A stretch of 64,000 bases of DNA from Sphingopyxis panaciterrulae (GTDB taxonomy: Bacteria; Pseudomonadota; Alphaproteobacteria; Sphingomonadales; Sphingomonadaceae): NCBI RefSeq assembly GCF_014199295.1, contig NZ_JACIJH010000011.1:1-64000 (forward strand), written 5' to 3'. A model generated the notes under the pieces. The model made no database searches and was not told the DNA's origin. It was given only the letters and a program-made list of their open reading frames with translations. The position numbers were made by a program, and so were the translations under genes. This document shows, piece after piece, positions 31,401 to 39,031 of this stretch; positions within the stretch are counted from its first letter, which is position 1; every line of letters starts with the position of its first letter.

Positions 31401-32414
31401 GAGGAACGGCTGCACAATTGGCAGGCCGCCGCGCTGATCACAAATTTTGAAACCATGGCGCCAGCGCTTGCGACAGTGGCTGCGAGCCAGCCGGGGCTTT
31501 TCTGGGCGGTGCGATCGCGGATGGGCGCGCGGCGTCCCTATGACGATACGTTCGAGGCGATGTCGCTGGAACTGACGGCTTGGTTGATCGAGCATTTCCG
31601 GAAGCGCTTCCCGCTGGTGCATCGCCCCTCGGGCGTAACGATTGGCGAGAGCAATCCGTGGGACGCAACGGAAGCGCTCTCCCGAATGATCGACCGGCTT
31701 GGCACCGATCTTTCCGGGCGCGGGGCGGATTTGCTCGAGGCGCTCGCGGGGGTCGAGGATGGCTACCGTGATCGCGTGCTTGCTGTGCTCGCCGAAAACC
31801 GCCGGCAACGGGCCGAGCAGGCGCGTTCCACGCTTTCCGTGCAAGCGCTGGCAGATATTTTGACCTCGGGACCACCGCACAACCTGCGCGACCTCCAGGT
31901 TCGGGTTCTACAGCTGATCGAACTCGTCGAGGCACAGATAAAGAATAATCCCACGGACACTTGGGTTACCTTCTTTCGCGACGACAAAAAAACTCCGCAC
32001 AGCGAGGAGCAATGCCGCGACAGGATCATCGAAATCCTCCAGCAGCATGAAGACCAGATCGAATTCAGCCCCGAAAAGCACCTCGGCAATGATCGGGAAG
32101 GCGACATCGCCTGCGTCATCGCTGGGCTGCATTTACCGATCGAGGTCAAGGGGCAGTGGCACAGCGAGCTTTGGCGCGCGGCGGACGATCAACTTTTGGC
32201 GCAGCAGGCAGCCGACCATAAGGCCGACGGATATGGAATTTTGCTGGTTCTTTGGTTCGGCAACCGCGGCAAGACGCTCACAGGTGCTCCACAAGGGTCC
32301 GGCATCTCAAAGCCCGCGACGCCTCGCGAGCTTGAGGAGGCGCTCACAAGCTGCAGTAAGGCCGCGCGCGATGGGAATGTCGTCGTGAAGGTCATCGATC
32401 TGTCGCGTGGCTGA
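28437..32414 (+). CDS. Large STAND/NACHT-like NTPase with C-terminal PD-(D/E)XK nuclease
   Basis: The 1325-residue protein starts with a P-loop NTPase: Walker A GEAGMGKS (38-45), Walker B CLLVDALDEA (79-88), and a sensor-like GRFILSCRSEDW. A helical region of about 900 residues follows, the usual place of a sensor or repeat array in STAND proteins. The C-terminal 120 residues are a restriction-nuclease-like fold with GD (D1223), twelve residues, then IEVKGQ (E1236, K1238), a complete D-ExK site. This fits an effector fused to a recognition NTPase, as in Avs-type anti-phage proteins, but I do not recognise it as a named type. It overlaps the next gene by 8 bp and sits as cargo on a mobilizable element. 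Defence function is inference. Confidence 0.78.
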   Translation: MPIPHFLPRALTARIDGSERLIHHTDLLALPANLVILGEAGMGKSRLLEELQGERVKLVTAQRLINHHDPVKLVAGVDCLLVDALDEASAFREGEAVSGALAKIEQSGVGRFILSCRSEDWQAATTVSLIRETFGAAPLELQLQPFDESQIRGFLTGELGSEGAAAVFADYKRLGFSEWLGNPQTLIMLAEVVRAGQSPKTTGDLFSRYVELNLPEGNQARRERGAEVSMDARLDVLGAAFAALILSGKAALAKAAAAPNDGDLRLSELEPLPGNTDWNLVSGNRLIRAYPGDPNRLLYAHRRIGEWLAARWLARRAKSDQARERLLAALTVHHVVPASLRGLFAWLAQYRDFSLSVIKTDPMAVVEYGDADALRDDEAEALFRALEELAKADPYFAGWGDFRAKALVRGHMREHSIDAVLDQNRNERLRLLLASQFKGEQLPEDVVSQLRTAVLDEDAFYPLREELSKAVIGNVDAEDIRALVEELRRQATNDSTRLASSLMLEAGLDLFDDEQIVQTIMADCGNALCAVPQEGEDRMSAKTWSYRRDVPDARLISFLDCFADYADALLPEYRSIESADVIGLGDALVARHLMVGPVDPVRLIRWLEAFGGRDSYVASDEKTIAQFLRENDEVRRAIQIHKLGQIKTPKEFFEANYAMADAKHDLAFTDGDLAAFLEKQDASFPWEAAVRSIRHSETEGVETRAAARRFSGSDDEYHALLESLLNPGKHPWEVEQEKKRSERASEREVRWASFREGVAKERKQVEQARYGVIQQVANVYFARYSDLESLEGAEARLIALCGEDMLPSIRIGLETYLGIAPLEPSAADAAASYAENRMWSARYILLAGLAERFRTTGALGDLTRDQLVAAQLHSANFALQSDEWSDLRKAIWDRIVSDKGAFEEYARLMVEPSFAKVSEFTTGLYEILQEGRAAHPHLVDSLVAEWLHRFPDMHFRSEAELMDVLLRKGDWAILAPLIEQRLAMKELHEERLHNWQAAALITNFETMAPALATVAASQPGLFWAVRSRMGARRPYDDTFEAMSLELTAWLIEHFRKRFPLVHRPSGVTIGESNPWDATEALSRMIDRLGTDLSGRGADLLEALAGVEDGYRDRVLAVLAENRRQRAEQARSTLSVQALADILTSGPPHNLRDLQVRVLQLIELVEAQIKNNPTDTWVTFFRDDKKTPHSEEQCRDRIIEILQQHEDQIEFSPEKHLGNDREGDIACVIAGLHLPIEVKGQWHSELWRAADDQLLAQQAADHKADGYGILLVLWFGNRGKTLTGAPQGSGISKPATPRELEEALTSCSKAARDGNVVVKVIDLSRG

Positions 32415-33249
32415 CGGCGGCAAAGGTCGTAATCGCGCCGCTCCCGAGAGAGTAGAGGCATGGGAATGGGTGCCGCCTCTGCCCGTCCCCGATCTCACGA
32501 AATCGGCTGCTGCCGAGGCAGAACCGGAAGCCCTGTTGGCTTCCTTCGATCTGAATGTACATTGGCTGCGCGGCGGTTTTCGGGCCAGCCTGTTCGCGCC
32601 AACCGATCAGGTTAGCCAAGCTTACCTGGATGATTTGATCGCGACCGACCTCGTCATCGTTCCGGAGATGACCCGGCGCGGCGTTGCCATTGATGCAGGC
32701 AAACTGCTTCGCATTTTCGCGCGCCACAACGGACACAATCTCGATACGCTGCAAAGGAGTCTCGGTTATGATACCCAGTCCTTCAACGATCTCGTCGATC
32801 ATTTTTGTGCGGCCGGGCTGATCTTTCGCGTTCCCTGTCTGCCCGACGAGGGTCGGCCGGACATCTACTATTTCTGCGATACCGGAGTGCTGCATCGCCT
32901 GTTCAATCCCAAGTGGCAGCAGATCGGAAAAGGCCGCAAATATTTTGCCAGAAGTTGGGAAGGGTTCGTAGTCCGGACGATCTGCCAGCGCTACGGATTG
33001 GAAGCGGAGGTGTTCGTCTGGCGGGAGGCCGATCTAGACGAGATAGATCTGGTGCTCAGGTGGCCAAATGGTGAGTGCTGGGCGATCGAGATCGGTATTG
33101 GGGAAAACAAGAGGCCGTCCAAGGGTTATAAGGGCGGGGTCAGGAAACTCGCGGCGACCGAATTCACCATCATCCATCGAGGAGCCATAGATTGGGTCGA
33201 TGGCTACGAACGGATGACGCTTGAAGAGCTTTTGACCATCCGGCCCTAG
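32407..33249 (+). CDS. DUF4143-type protein lacking the AAA ATPase domain
   Basis: The 280-residue protein matches only the C-terminal two-thirds of AAA_14/DUF4143 ATPases: WLRGGF (53-58), a winged-helix segment (about 94-145, LLRIFARHNGHNLDTLQRSL), YYFCDTGVLHRLF, and a nuclease-like fold (SWEGFVVR, DEIDLVLRWPNGECWAIEIG). The P-loop domain that normally precedes is absent. The putative active site keeps D214 and E228, but the Lys expected two residues later is Gly230, so cleavage is doubtful. The GTG at 32407 overlaps the STAND-nuclease gene by 8 bp, so the two products are probably made in fixed ratio and may act together. Confidence 0.75.
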   Translation: MADGGKGRNRAAPERVEAWEWVPPLPVPDLTKSAAAEAEPEALLASFDLNVHWLRGGFRASLFAPTDQVSQAYLDDLIATDLVIVPEMTRRGVAIDAGKLLRIFARHNGHNLDTLQRSLGYDTQSFNDLVDHFCAAGLIFRVPCLPDEGRPDIYYFCDTGVLHRLFNPKWQQIGKGRKYFARSWEGFVVRTICQRYGLEAEVFVWREADLDEIDLVLRWPNGECWAIEIGIGENKRPSKGYKGGVRKLAATEFTIIHRGAIDWVDGYERMTLEELLTIRP

Positions 33250-33992
33250 CGTTTCGAGAGTCGGCCTCCACAATCGTAATCCCCGTGCCGGAACGGTAGG
33301 CTGCGACGCTCCGTTTCGGCGGGGGGCTAGCTGTGGATCGGCACGCCTAATAAGCGTGCTACCTTGCCGAGACGTCTCCGATGGCGAACGGGGAAACGGC
33401 AATCGGCGCCCCAATGGCAAAGCCCTTATCCCCACTGACGCTACCGACTGCGCTACAATGTCGGCCTTCCGGCTCTGTTCGATGTTGGTGGTATGGTCGA
33501 CATGAGGCGCAAAGCTGAAGCGCGGACTAGCGAGAATGGATTTGCGGGGTGGCGTTCAATAGCTGCTGGCGAACATCGTGCGCTGAATTCCTTCAAACGC
33601 GCCAAAATGCGCTGAAACCGTAGTTTCCAGGAGGCGCAGTTCCGCCGATCCTTGGCGCATGACGTCATGCAATGATCTCCTCGCAACCTGGGCGATCCCC
33701 AAAAGCGAATCTGCATCGGCAAACGCTCCGTCCACTCGATTCGGCGCGCGTCGCGCGGCCACAGAGGCAAGAGCCGGCTGCCCCAGGCGGCACCAAATCC
33801 GTGATTGGGACGGCATGGGAAAAAAATTGTGGCCCCGCCGTCAAACGACAACGGACGCCAGGAAAAGACAAGAGACGACGCCCCACCCTGCGCAGGCTGA
33901 GACGCCGCGAGGAGGCAGTTGTTCGGCGCGGCGATATCACCAATTCTAGCCCCAAGGGAGCCCAGCCAACCCCAGCCGAAGGAGTAACCCCC
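33250..33992. other. 743-bp region without a supported gene
   Basis: No open frame here has a recognisable product. The long plus-strand frame that reads into alpA is an upstream extension without codon support. Visible elements are a perfect 14-bp palindrome at 33657-33670 and, on the minus strand near 33435-33465, a short tRNA D-arm-like sequence that does not continue into a plausible cloverleaf. It probably contains the promoter of the alpA-recombinase genes. Confidence 0.5.
33657..33670. promoter_or_regulatory. Perfect 14-bp palindrome, candidate operator
   Basis: GCATGACGTCATGC reads the same on both strands. It lies about 320 bp upstream of alpA in non-coding DNA. A dimeric regulator or recombination accessory protein could bind it. 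There is no second copy seen nearby, so the role is open. Confidence 0.3.
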
Positions 33993-34229
33993 ATGCCTGT
34001 GCCCGAACGGATCATCCGCCTTCAGACTGTGCTCGCCCGCACCGGGCTCTCACGCTCGACGCTCTATCGCAAGATTGCCGACGGTACGTTTCCAGAGCAG
34101 GTGAAGATCAGCGTTCACGGTGCCGGGTGGCACGAGTCCGCGGTCAACCGCTGGATCGCCGATCCGCCCGCCTATCGCGCCGACAACAACAATCGCGATG
34201 CGCAGCGGCCCGGTCATGCGAGAGGATGA
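33993..34229 (+). CDS. AlpA-family excisionase/regulator
   Basis: The 78-residue product is a MerR-like AlpA DNA-binding protein (RLQTVLARTGLSRSTLYRKI, DGTFPEQVKIS, SAVNRWIAD). AlpA proteins activate or assist excision of integrated elements. The ATG at 33993 has AAGGAG at 33979-33984. It is two genes upstream of the serine recombinase gene, fitting a role as the directionality or regulatory factor. Confidence 0.88.
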   Translation: MPVPERIIRLQTVLARTGLSRSTLYRKIADGTFPEQVKISVHGAGWHESAVNRWIADPPAYRADNNNRDAQRPGHARG

Positions 34230-34413
34230 CGCGCCGCGCGATGGCATCGTGGCCGCGAACGATAATGGCGTAGTCGATCCCGCCGCTGTCGATGCGGCGC
34301 TGACGCGTATCGCCGAAGCGATCGGTCGCCACATCGCCCGCGAGCATATCCGTGCCCGCAAGGCGGCGAACGACAACGAGCCTCTGAAAAACCCGAAGGC
34401 GCCGACGCATTGA
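34216..34413 (+). CDS. Small protein between alpA and the recombinase
   Basis: The 65-residue product (start ATG at 34216, overlapping alpA by 14 bp) has a helical middle (AALTRIAEAIGRHIAREHI) and two ANDN motifs. I know no function. Similar small frames are often found just before large serine recombinase genes in alphaproteobacteria. Its overlap with alpA supports it being translated. Confidence 0.55.
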   Translation: MREDDAPRDGIVAANDNGVVDPAAVDAALTRIAEAIGRHIAREHIRARKAANDNEPLKNPKAPTH

Positions 34414-34489
34414 CCTTAGGGTGTTGGCGCGGGACACTGTCTTACCCGGCTGTGCGGGGCCTTCCCCCGCCATTCGAAAGGAAGCCACG

Positions 34490-36124
34490 ATGATCCGCGC
34501 CGCGCTCTATGCCCGCTATTCCTCCGACCAGCAGAATGCCGCGTCGATCGCCGACCAGCAGCGGCTCTGCCGCGAGCGCGCGGAGCGCGAAGGGTGGCAG
34601 ATCGTCGCGAGCTATGCCGATGCCGCCATCTCGGGCGACAGCATGATCCTGCGGCCGGACGTCCAGAAGCTGCTCGCCGATGCGCAGGGCGGCAAGTTCG
34701 ACATCGTGGTCGCCGAAGCCCTCGACCGTGTGTCGCGCGATCAGGCCGATATTGCGACCTTGTACAAACATCTCCAGTTCGCACGGGTGCCGCTGATCAC
34801 GCTCGCCGAAGGCGAAATCTCTGAGCTGCATGTCGGGCTCAAGGGCACGATGAACGCATTGTTCCTCAAAGACCTCGCCAAGAAAACGCATCGCGGCCTG
34901 CGCGGGCGGGTCGAGAAGGGCTTCTCCGCCGGCGCGGTCGGCTATGGCTACCGCATGGTCCGGCGCCTCAACAGCGAAGGAGAGCTTGTGCGCGGCGAGC
35001 GCGAGGTCGATCCCACGCAAGCGCTTATCGTCGAGCGCATCTTCCGAGAATTTTCCGCTGGCAAAAGCCCCATCGCCATCGCACGCGACCTCAACGTCGA
35101 GGGCATTGCGGGGCCGTCGGGAAAGCCGTGGCGCGACACGAGCATCCGGGGCACCCCGCGCCGGGGGGTCGGTGTTCTGAACAATGAGCTCTACGTCGGC
35201 GTCCGCGTCTGGAACCACAAACATTATGTGAAAGATCCGACCACCGGCAGGCAGGTCACCCGGCTCAACCCCGAATCCGAGTGGGTACGAAAGGCGGTGC
35301 CCGAACTGCGCATCGTCAGCGACGAGCTATGGGACGCGGCCAAGCGCCAACAGGAAGCGCTTGCCGCGCGGAACAAGGGCATCAAGGCAGCGGCGCAGGC
35401 GCGGGCGCTGCATGGCAAGCGGCGTCCAGCCTATCTGCTCTCGGGCCTGCTCGAATGCGGTGCGTGCGGCAGTACCTTCGCCATCGTCGTCAGTGACCGC
35501 TATGGCTGCGTCGGCCATTATCGCAGCCGCACCTGCTCCAACAGCCGGACGATCCGGCGCGAGGAACTGGAGCGTCGGGCGCTCGCGGGCATCGTCGACC
35601 GGCTGGTGTCGGCTGACAAGATCGACGCGGCCGTCGCCGCCTATGCGAACCATATCAACCGCGAGAATCGCGAGCGTCGTATCCAAGCCGATGCCGACAG
35701 CCGTGCCCTTGCGAAGATCGACAAGGCTATCGCGGGCATCATGGCGGCGATCGAGGACGGGCTTTATCAGCCCTCCATGAAAACGCGCATGGCTGAACTC
35801 GAACGCGAGAAAGCCGAAATCACCGCGCGGCTGGCCGAGGCGCCCGCTGGCATCCCCGATGTCCATCCCGGTGTAGCCGAGATTTACAAGCGCAAGGTCG
35901 CGAGGCTCACCGAAACGCTCCACGACCCGCAGGCGCGGCTCGATGCGTCAGCCGACATCCGCTCGCTCGTCGGCAAGATCGTGCTGCATGCGGGTGAGAC
36001 GCGCGGCGAGGTTCATGCCACCCTGCATGGCTCGCTCATGGGCATTCTCGACTTCGTGAATGACAACGCGCAACCGGGCACCGACCGAGTTATAACAAAG
36101 GTGTGCCCGGGTTCGCGGGAATGA
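34490..36124 (+). CDS. Large serine recombinase (integrase of the element)
   Basis: The 544-residue protein has the resolvase catalytic domain (ALYARYSSDQQ with the catalytic Ser at 11 or 12, ISGDSMILRPDVQKLL, EALDRVSRDQADIATLYKHL), the recombinase domain (about 170-290, FSAGAVGYGYRM, IVERIFREFSAGKSP), and a zinc-ribbon with LLECGACGSTF followed by further Cys residues, then a coiled-coil tail. Such enzymes integrate elements between attP and attB without host factors. The ATG at 34490 follows AAAGGAAG. It is the last gene before core chromosome and defines the right end of the element. Confidence 0.92.
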   Translation: MIRAALYARYSSDQQNAASIADQQRLCRERAEREGWQIVASYADAAISGDSMILRPDVQKLLADAQGGKFDIVVAEALDRVSRDQADIATLYKHLQFARVPLITLAEGEISELHVGLKGTMNALFLKDLAKKTHRGLRGRVEKGFSAGAVGYGYRMVRRLNSEGELVRGEREVDPTQALIVERIFREFSAGKSPIAIARDLNVEGIAGPSGKPWRDTSIRGTPRRGVGVLNNELYVGVRVWNHKHYVKDPTTGRQVTRLNPESEWVRKAVPELRIVSDELWDAAKRQQEALAARNKGIKAAAQARALHGKRRPAYLLSGLLECGACGSTFAIVVSDRYGCVGHYRSRTCSNSRTIRREELERRALAGIVDRLVSADKIDAAVAAYANHINRENRERRIQADADSRALAKIDKAIAGIMAAIEDGLYQPSMKTRMAELEREKAEITARLAEAPAGIPDVHPGVAEIYKRKVARLTETLHDPQARLDASADIRSLVGKIVLHAGETRGEVHATLHGSLMGILDFVNDNAQPGTDRVITKVCPGSRE

Positions 36125-36185
36125 CAAGGTTATGAAATGTCAGTCGTCGCCCAGGCCCGCTTCCGGTCGTGAACGGGTGCTCGGT

Positions 36186-37319
36186 TTAGCCGATCCACTC
36201 CCCGCTGCCCTTATATTCGTCGCGCACCTGCCCCGACTGGTTGAGCCGCGGATCGGCATAGGTCGGCGGTGCGGGTACGGCTGCGGGCGCGGCGGGCGGC
36301 GGGGTACCGATCGCGCGCTCGCTGGCGGCCATCGCGTTCGGCGTCGGCGCCGGGGCGACGTCGGGGAGCGGGGCGCTGTTGCTACCTTCGGGAAGCAGCG
36401 CGGTCGGCGCCGCGCCCTTCGCGCGCGCGGCAAGCTGGTCGGCGACCGGCAGATAGGGACCGGGCACCGGCTCGCGGCCCGGATAGGGGGTGCGGAAGGC
36501 GTCGGGCATGCCCCAGCGCCCGCGCCAGCGGTGAAAGATATGCGCGCCGACGATGTTGGTCATCACCAGGCTCTTGCCCCAGCGCGGCCAGATCGCGGTG
36601 GTGTGATAATGGGTCGCGAGCCCGACGCCCGGAAAGACCTGTCCGCCCAGCGCGGCGGAGGCGATGCGGCTCGCGCGCAGCCAATTGCGCCGCTCCGGCG
36701 CGCGCGCCATCGCGCCGTCGCAGGCGAAGGTGAACTGGCACACGCCGGCGCGCTGCGACCCCTGGAACACGACGCCGCACACGCTGTTCGGAAAGCTCGG
36801 ATGGCGCACCCGGTTGAGCACGACCTGCGCGACGCCGCGCATCCCGTCGTCGCTTTCGGATGCCGCCTCGTAATAGAGGGCGGCGGTCAGGCAATAATGG
36901 GCGCGCTCGCGGTCGAGCGCGGTCGCGCCGCGGAACGCATAGGACTTGGCCGGCGGGCCGACGAAGGCTTCGTCGCGCAGCGTCGCGGGATCGACCGGCG
37001 GCAGCGCGCTCGCGTCGGCGAAGTCGACGCTGCGCGGATCGGGCAGCGTCGGGTCGATCTTCAGCGCGTCGGCATAGCTGCCCGCGTTCATCACCGCCCA
37101 GCGCGCCGGGTCATAGGGCCTGAAATCGAGCGGCACGCTGACGCTGTAGGGGCCGAAACCGCGCGGCCGGAACTGTCCGCCCGCCAACGCGAGCGCGAGG
37201 CAAGCGACGATGACCATGCCGAGCAGTCCGGACCAGAAATTGCGCCCCGGCGCCGCCAACCGCGCCGCCGCGGGGTCGATCCAGGCGTGCTGGGCCGTCA
37301 GGTTGAGTTCGGGCTTCAT
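36186..37319 (-). CDS. SleB-family cell wall hydrolase
   Basis: The 377-residue protein has an N-terminal membrane anchor (about 30-48), a linker, and a SleB hydrolase domain (about 140-265) with the catalytic Glu151 in ALYYEAASESDDGMRG and VAQVVLNRVRHPSFP. The tail is rich in Pro and Ala. It would act on peptidoglycan in the periplasm. It is the first core gene after the mobile element, converging on the recombinase gene. Confidence 0.88.
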   Translation of the reverse strand: MKPELNLTAQHAWIDPAAARLAAPGRNFWSGLLGMVIVACLALALAGGQFRPRGFGPYSVSVPLDFRPYDPARWAVMNAGSYADALKIDPTLPDPRSVDFADASALPPVDPATLRDEAFVGPPAKSYAFRGATALDRERAHYCLTAALYYEAASESDDGMRGVAQVVLNRVRHPSFPNSVCGVVFQGSQRAGVCQFTFACDGAMARAPERRNWLRASRIASAALGGQVFPGVGLATHYHTTAIWPRWGKSLVMTNIVGAHIFHRWRGRWGMPDAFRTPYPGREPVPGPYLPVADQLAARAKGAAPTALLPEGSNSAPLPDVAPAPTPNAMAASERAIGTPPPAAPAAVPAPPTYADPRLNQSGQVRDEYKGSGEWIG

Positions 37320-37447
37320 GCGCGCATCGTCATCCGTGCCGCCGCGCGCGACCGATTCGCGTGCGGATACGCGGCCAGCTTATGCCGCGAGGTGCGAATA
37401 AAAGATTGCGCCGCGAACGAAATGTCCCGCGCCGGGACAGCGACGGG

Positions 37448-38254
37448 CTACGCCCCGGATTGCGGATGGATATCGGCGTCGAACCACTCGCCGCGCGCCG
37501 TTACCGCCATCGGCAGGTCGAACAGGCCGCTCAGCGCCTCGCTCGTCAACAGCTCGGCCTTGGCGCCGTCGCGGAAGAGCTTGCCGCCGCGCAGCATCAC
37601 GATGCGGCCGATCTCGGGCAATATCTCTTCGATATGGTGGGTGATGAGCAGCATCGTCGTGCCGCCCCGCGCCACCCCGCGCAGCATGTCGAGGAAATGG
37701 TGCCGCGCCGCGGGATCGAGCCCCGCGCAGGGCTCGTCGAGCAGTAGCGCGCGCGGCCGGTGCGCGAGGGCGCGGGCGATCAGCACGCGGCGCGCCTCGC
37801 CGGTCGACAGGCTCGCCATGCTGCGCCCGATCAGGCGGCTCGCGCCCACCTTTTCGAGCGCGGCGCGCGACACGTCGACCATCTCCTGCGTGACATGCTG
37901 GTGCGCCCACAGCCCGCGCGAGGCGAAAAAGCCCGAGACGACGCAGTCGAGCACTTCCAGCGGCGGTTCGGCGTCGAAATCGAGCTGCATCGTCGACGAC
38001 ACGATGCCGAGCAGCCTGCGAAGCTCGAAGACGTTCCAGTTCTCCTGCCCGAAGATGCGGACATCGGCGCCGTAGAGGGGATAGAGCTGGCGCGCGATCA
38101 GCTTGACCAGCGTCGACTTGCCCGATCCGTTGGCGCCGAGGATCGCGGCGCTCTCGCCCGCGCCGATGGTCAGCGCGGGCAGGTCGAGAATGCACGTCTC
38201 GTCCGCCATGACGCGGACATTGGACAGGGCGAGCAGGGGAGAGTCATCGGCCAT
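37448..38254 (-). CDS. ABC transporter ATP-binding protein, ModF/YlmA-like
   Basis: The 268-residue protein is a single nucleotide-binding domain: Walker A GANGSGKS, a signature SLSTGEARR in place of LSGGQ, Walker B RALLLDEPCAGLD, and TTMLLITHH. The STGE variant and length fit the stand-alone ATPases related to ModF. No permease gene is adjacent, so the partner is elsewhere or the protein is regulatory. It is divergent from rimP. Confidence 0.82.
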   Translation of the reverse strand: MADDSPLLALSNVRVMADETCILDLPALTIGAGESAAILGANGSGKSTLVKLIARQLYPLYGADVRIFGQENWNVFELRRLLGIVSSTMQLDFDAEPPLEVLDCVVSGFFASRGLWAHQHVTQEMVDVSRAALEKVGASRLIGRSMASLSTGEARRVLIARALAHRPRALLLDEPCAGLDPAARHHFLDMLRGVARGGTTMLLITHHIEEILPEIGRIVMLRGGKLFRDGAKAELLTSEALSGLFDLPMAVTARGEWFDADIHPQSGA

Positions 38255-38479
38255 GGCGGCGCGTTGAGCATGGTGCGGTACAAGATGAAAGGGGGAATGT
38301 CGGTTTTGGGGTGGGGAGTGGTCATACCCCCAGCTTCGTCATTCCCCCTTGCCGACTCTTCGCAACGCGCCTATATGCAGCGCACTTCTTGACATGGTTA
38401 GCCAGTTGGGACGTCGGGGCCGCGGGCCGCGGCGGCTTTTTCCGCATGGCTTTCCTGTCATCCGATTTGGGATCATCCT

Positions 38480-39031
38480 TTGGTCGATTTCGACGCCCTC
38501 AACGCGATCATCGCGCCCGAAGCCGAGGCGATGGGCCTGGCGCTCGTGCGCGTCGCCTTCTTTGGCGGCGACAGCGATCCGACCTTGCAGGTGATGGCCG
38601 AGCGGCCCGACACGCGCCAGCTCACCATCGACGATTGCGCCGACCTGTCGCGCCGCATCTCCGACCGGCTCGACGCGCTGGAGGAAGCCGGCGAGGACCC
38701 GATCGACGGCGCCTATCGGCTCGAGGTGTCGTCGCCCGGCATCGACCGGCCGCTGACGCGCCGCGCCGACTTCGCCGACTGGGCGGGGCACGAGGCGAAG
38801 ATCGCGCTCAAGGAAAAACGCGACGGGCGCCAGCGCTTCAACGGCGAACTGGTCGGCATCGACCCCAGGGGCGATGTCGTGATGATTTTGGATAAGGAAG
38901 GTGTGCAGCATCATCTGCCGTTCGACGCGATCGACACGGCGAAGCTGGTTCTCACCGACAAATTGATTGCCGCAACCGTTCCGCTCTCGACCGAGGGCGC
39001 CGACGACATGGAAGAAGAAGGACAGGACTGA
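38480..39031 (+). CDS. rimP: Ribosome maturation factor RimP
   Basis: The 183-residue protein helps assemble the 30S subunit. The family motifs are present: TIDDCADLSRRISDRLDALE, YRLEVSSPGIDRPL and the Sm-like C-terminal domain. The first in-frame start is TTG at 38480, which gives the normal family N-terminus. No ATG lies in frame nearby. Its stop overlaps the nusA start by one base, heading the classical rimP-nusA-ylxR-infB operon. Confidence 0.92.
   Translation: MVDFDALNAIIAPEAEAMGLALVRVAFFGGDSDPTLQVMAERPDTRQLTIDDCADLSRRISDRLDALEEAGEDPIDGAYRLEVSSPGIDRPLTRRADFADWAGHEAKIALKEKRDGRQRFNGELVGIDPRGDVVMILDKEGVQHHLPFDAIDTAKLVLTDKLIAATVPLSTEGADDMEEEGQD

Noticed and set aside
33410-33470. tRNA-like D-arm sequence on the minus strand
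   Set aside because: The anticodon arm and T arm do not fold, so it is not called as a tRNA gene.
33672-33992. N-terminal extension of AlpA by about 107 residues
   Set aside because: Low-complexity basic sequence with no AlpA homology. A strong ribosome binding site sits before the ATG at 33993.
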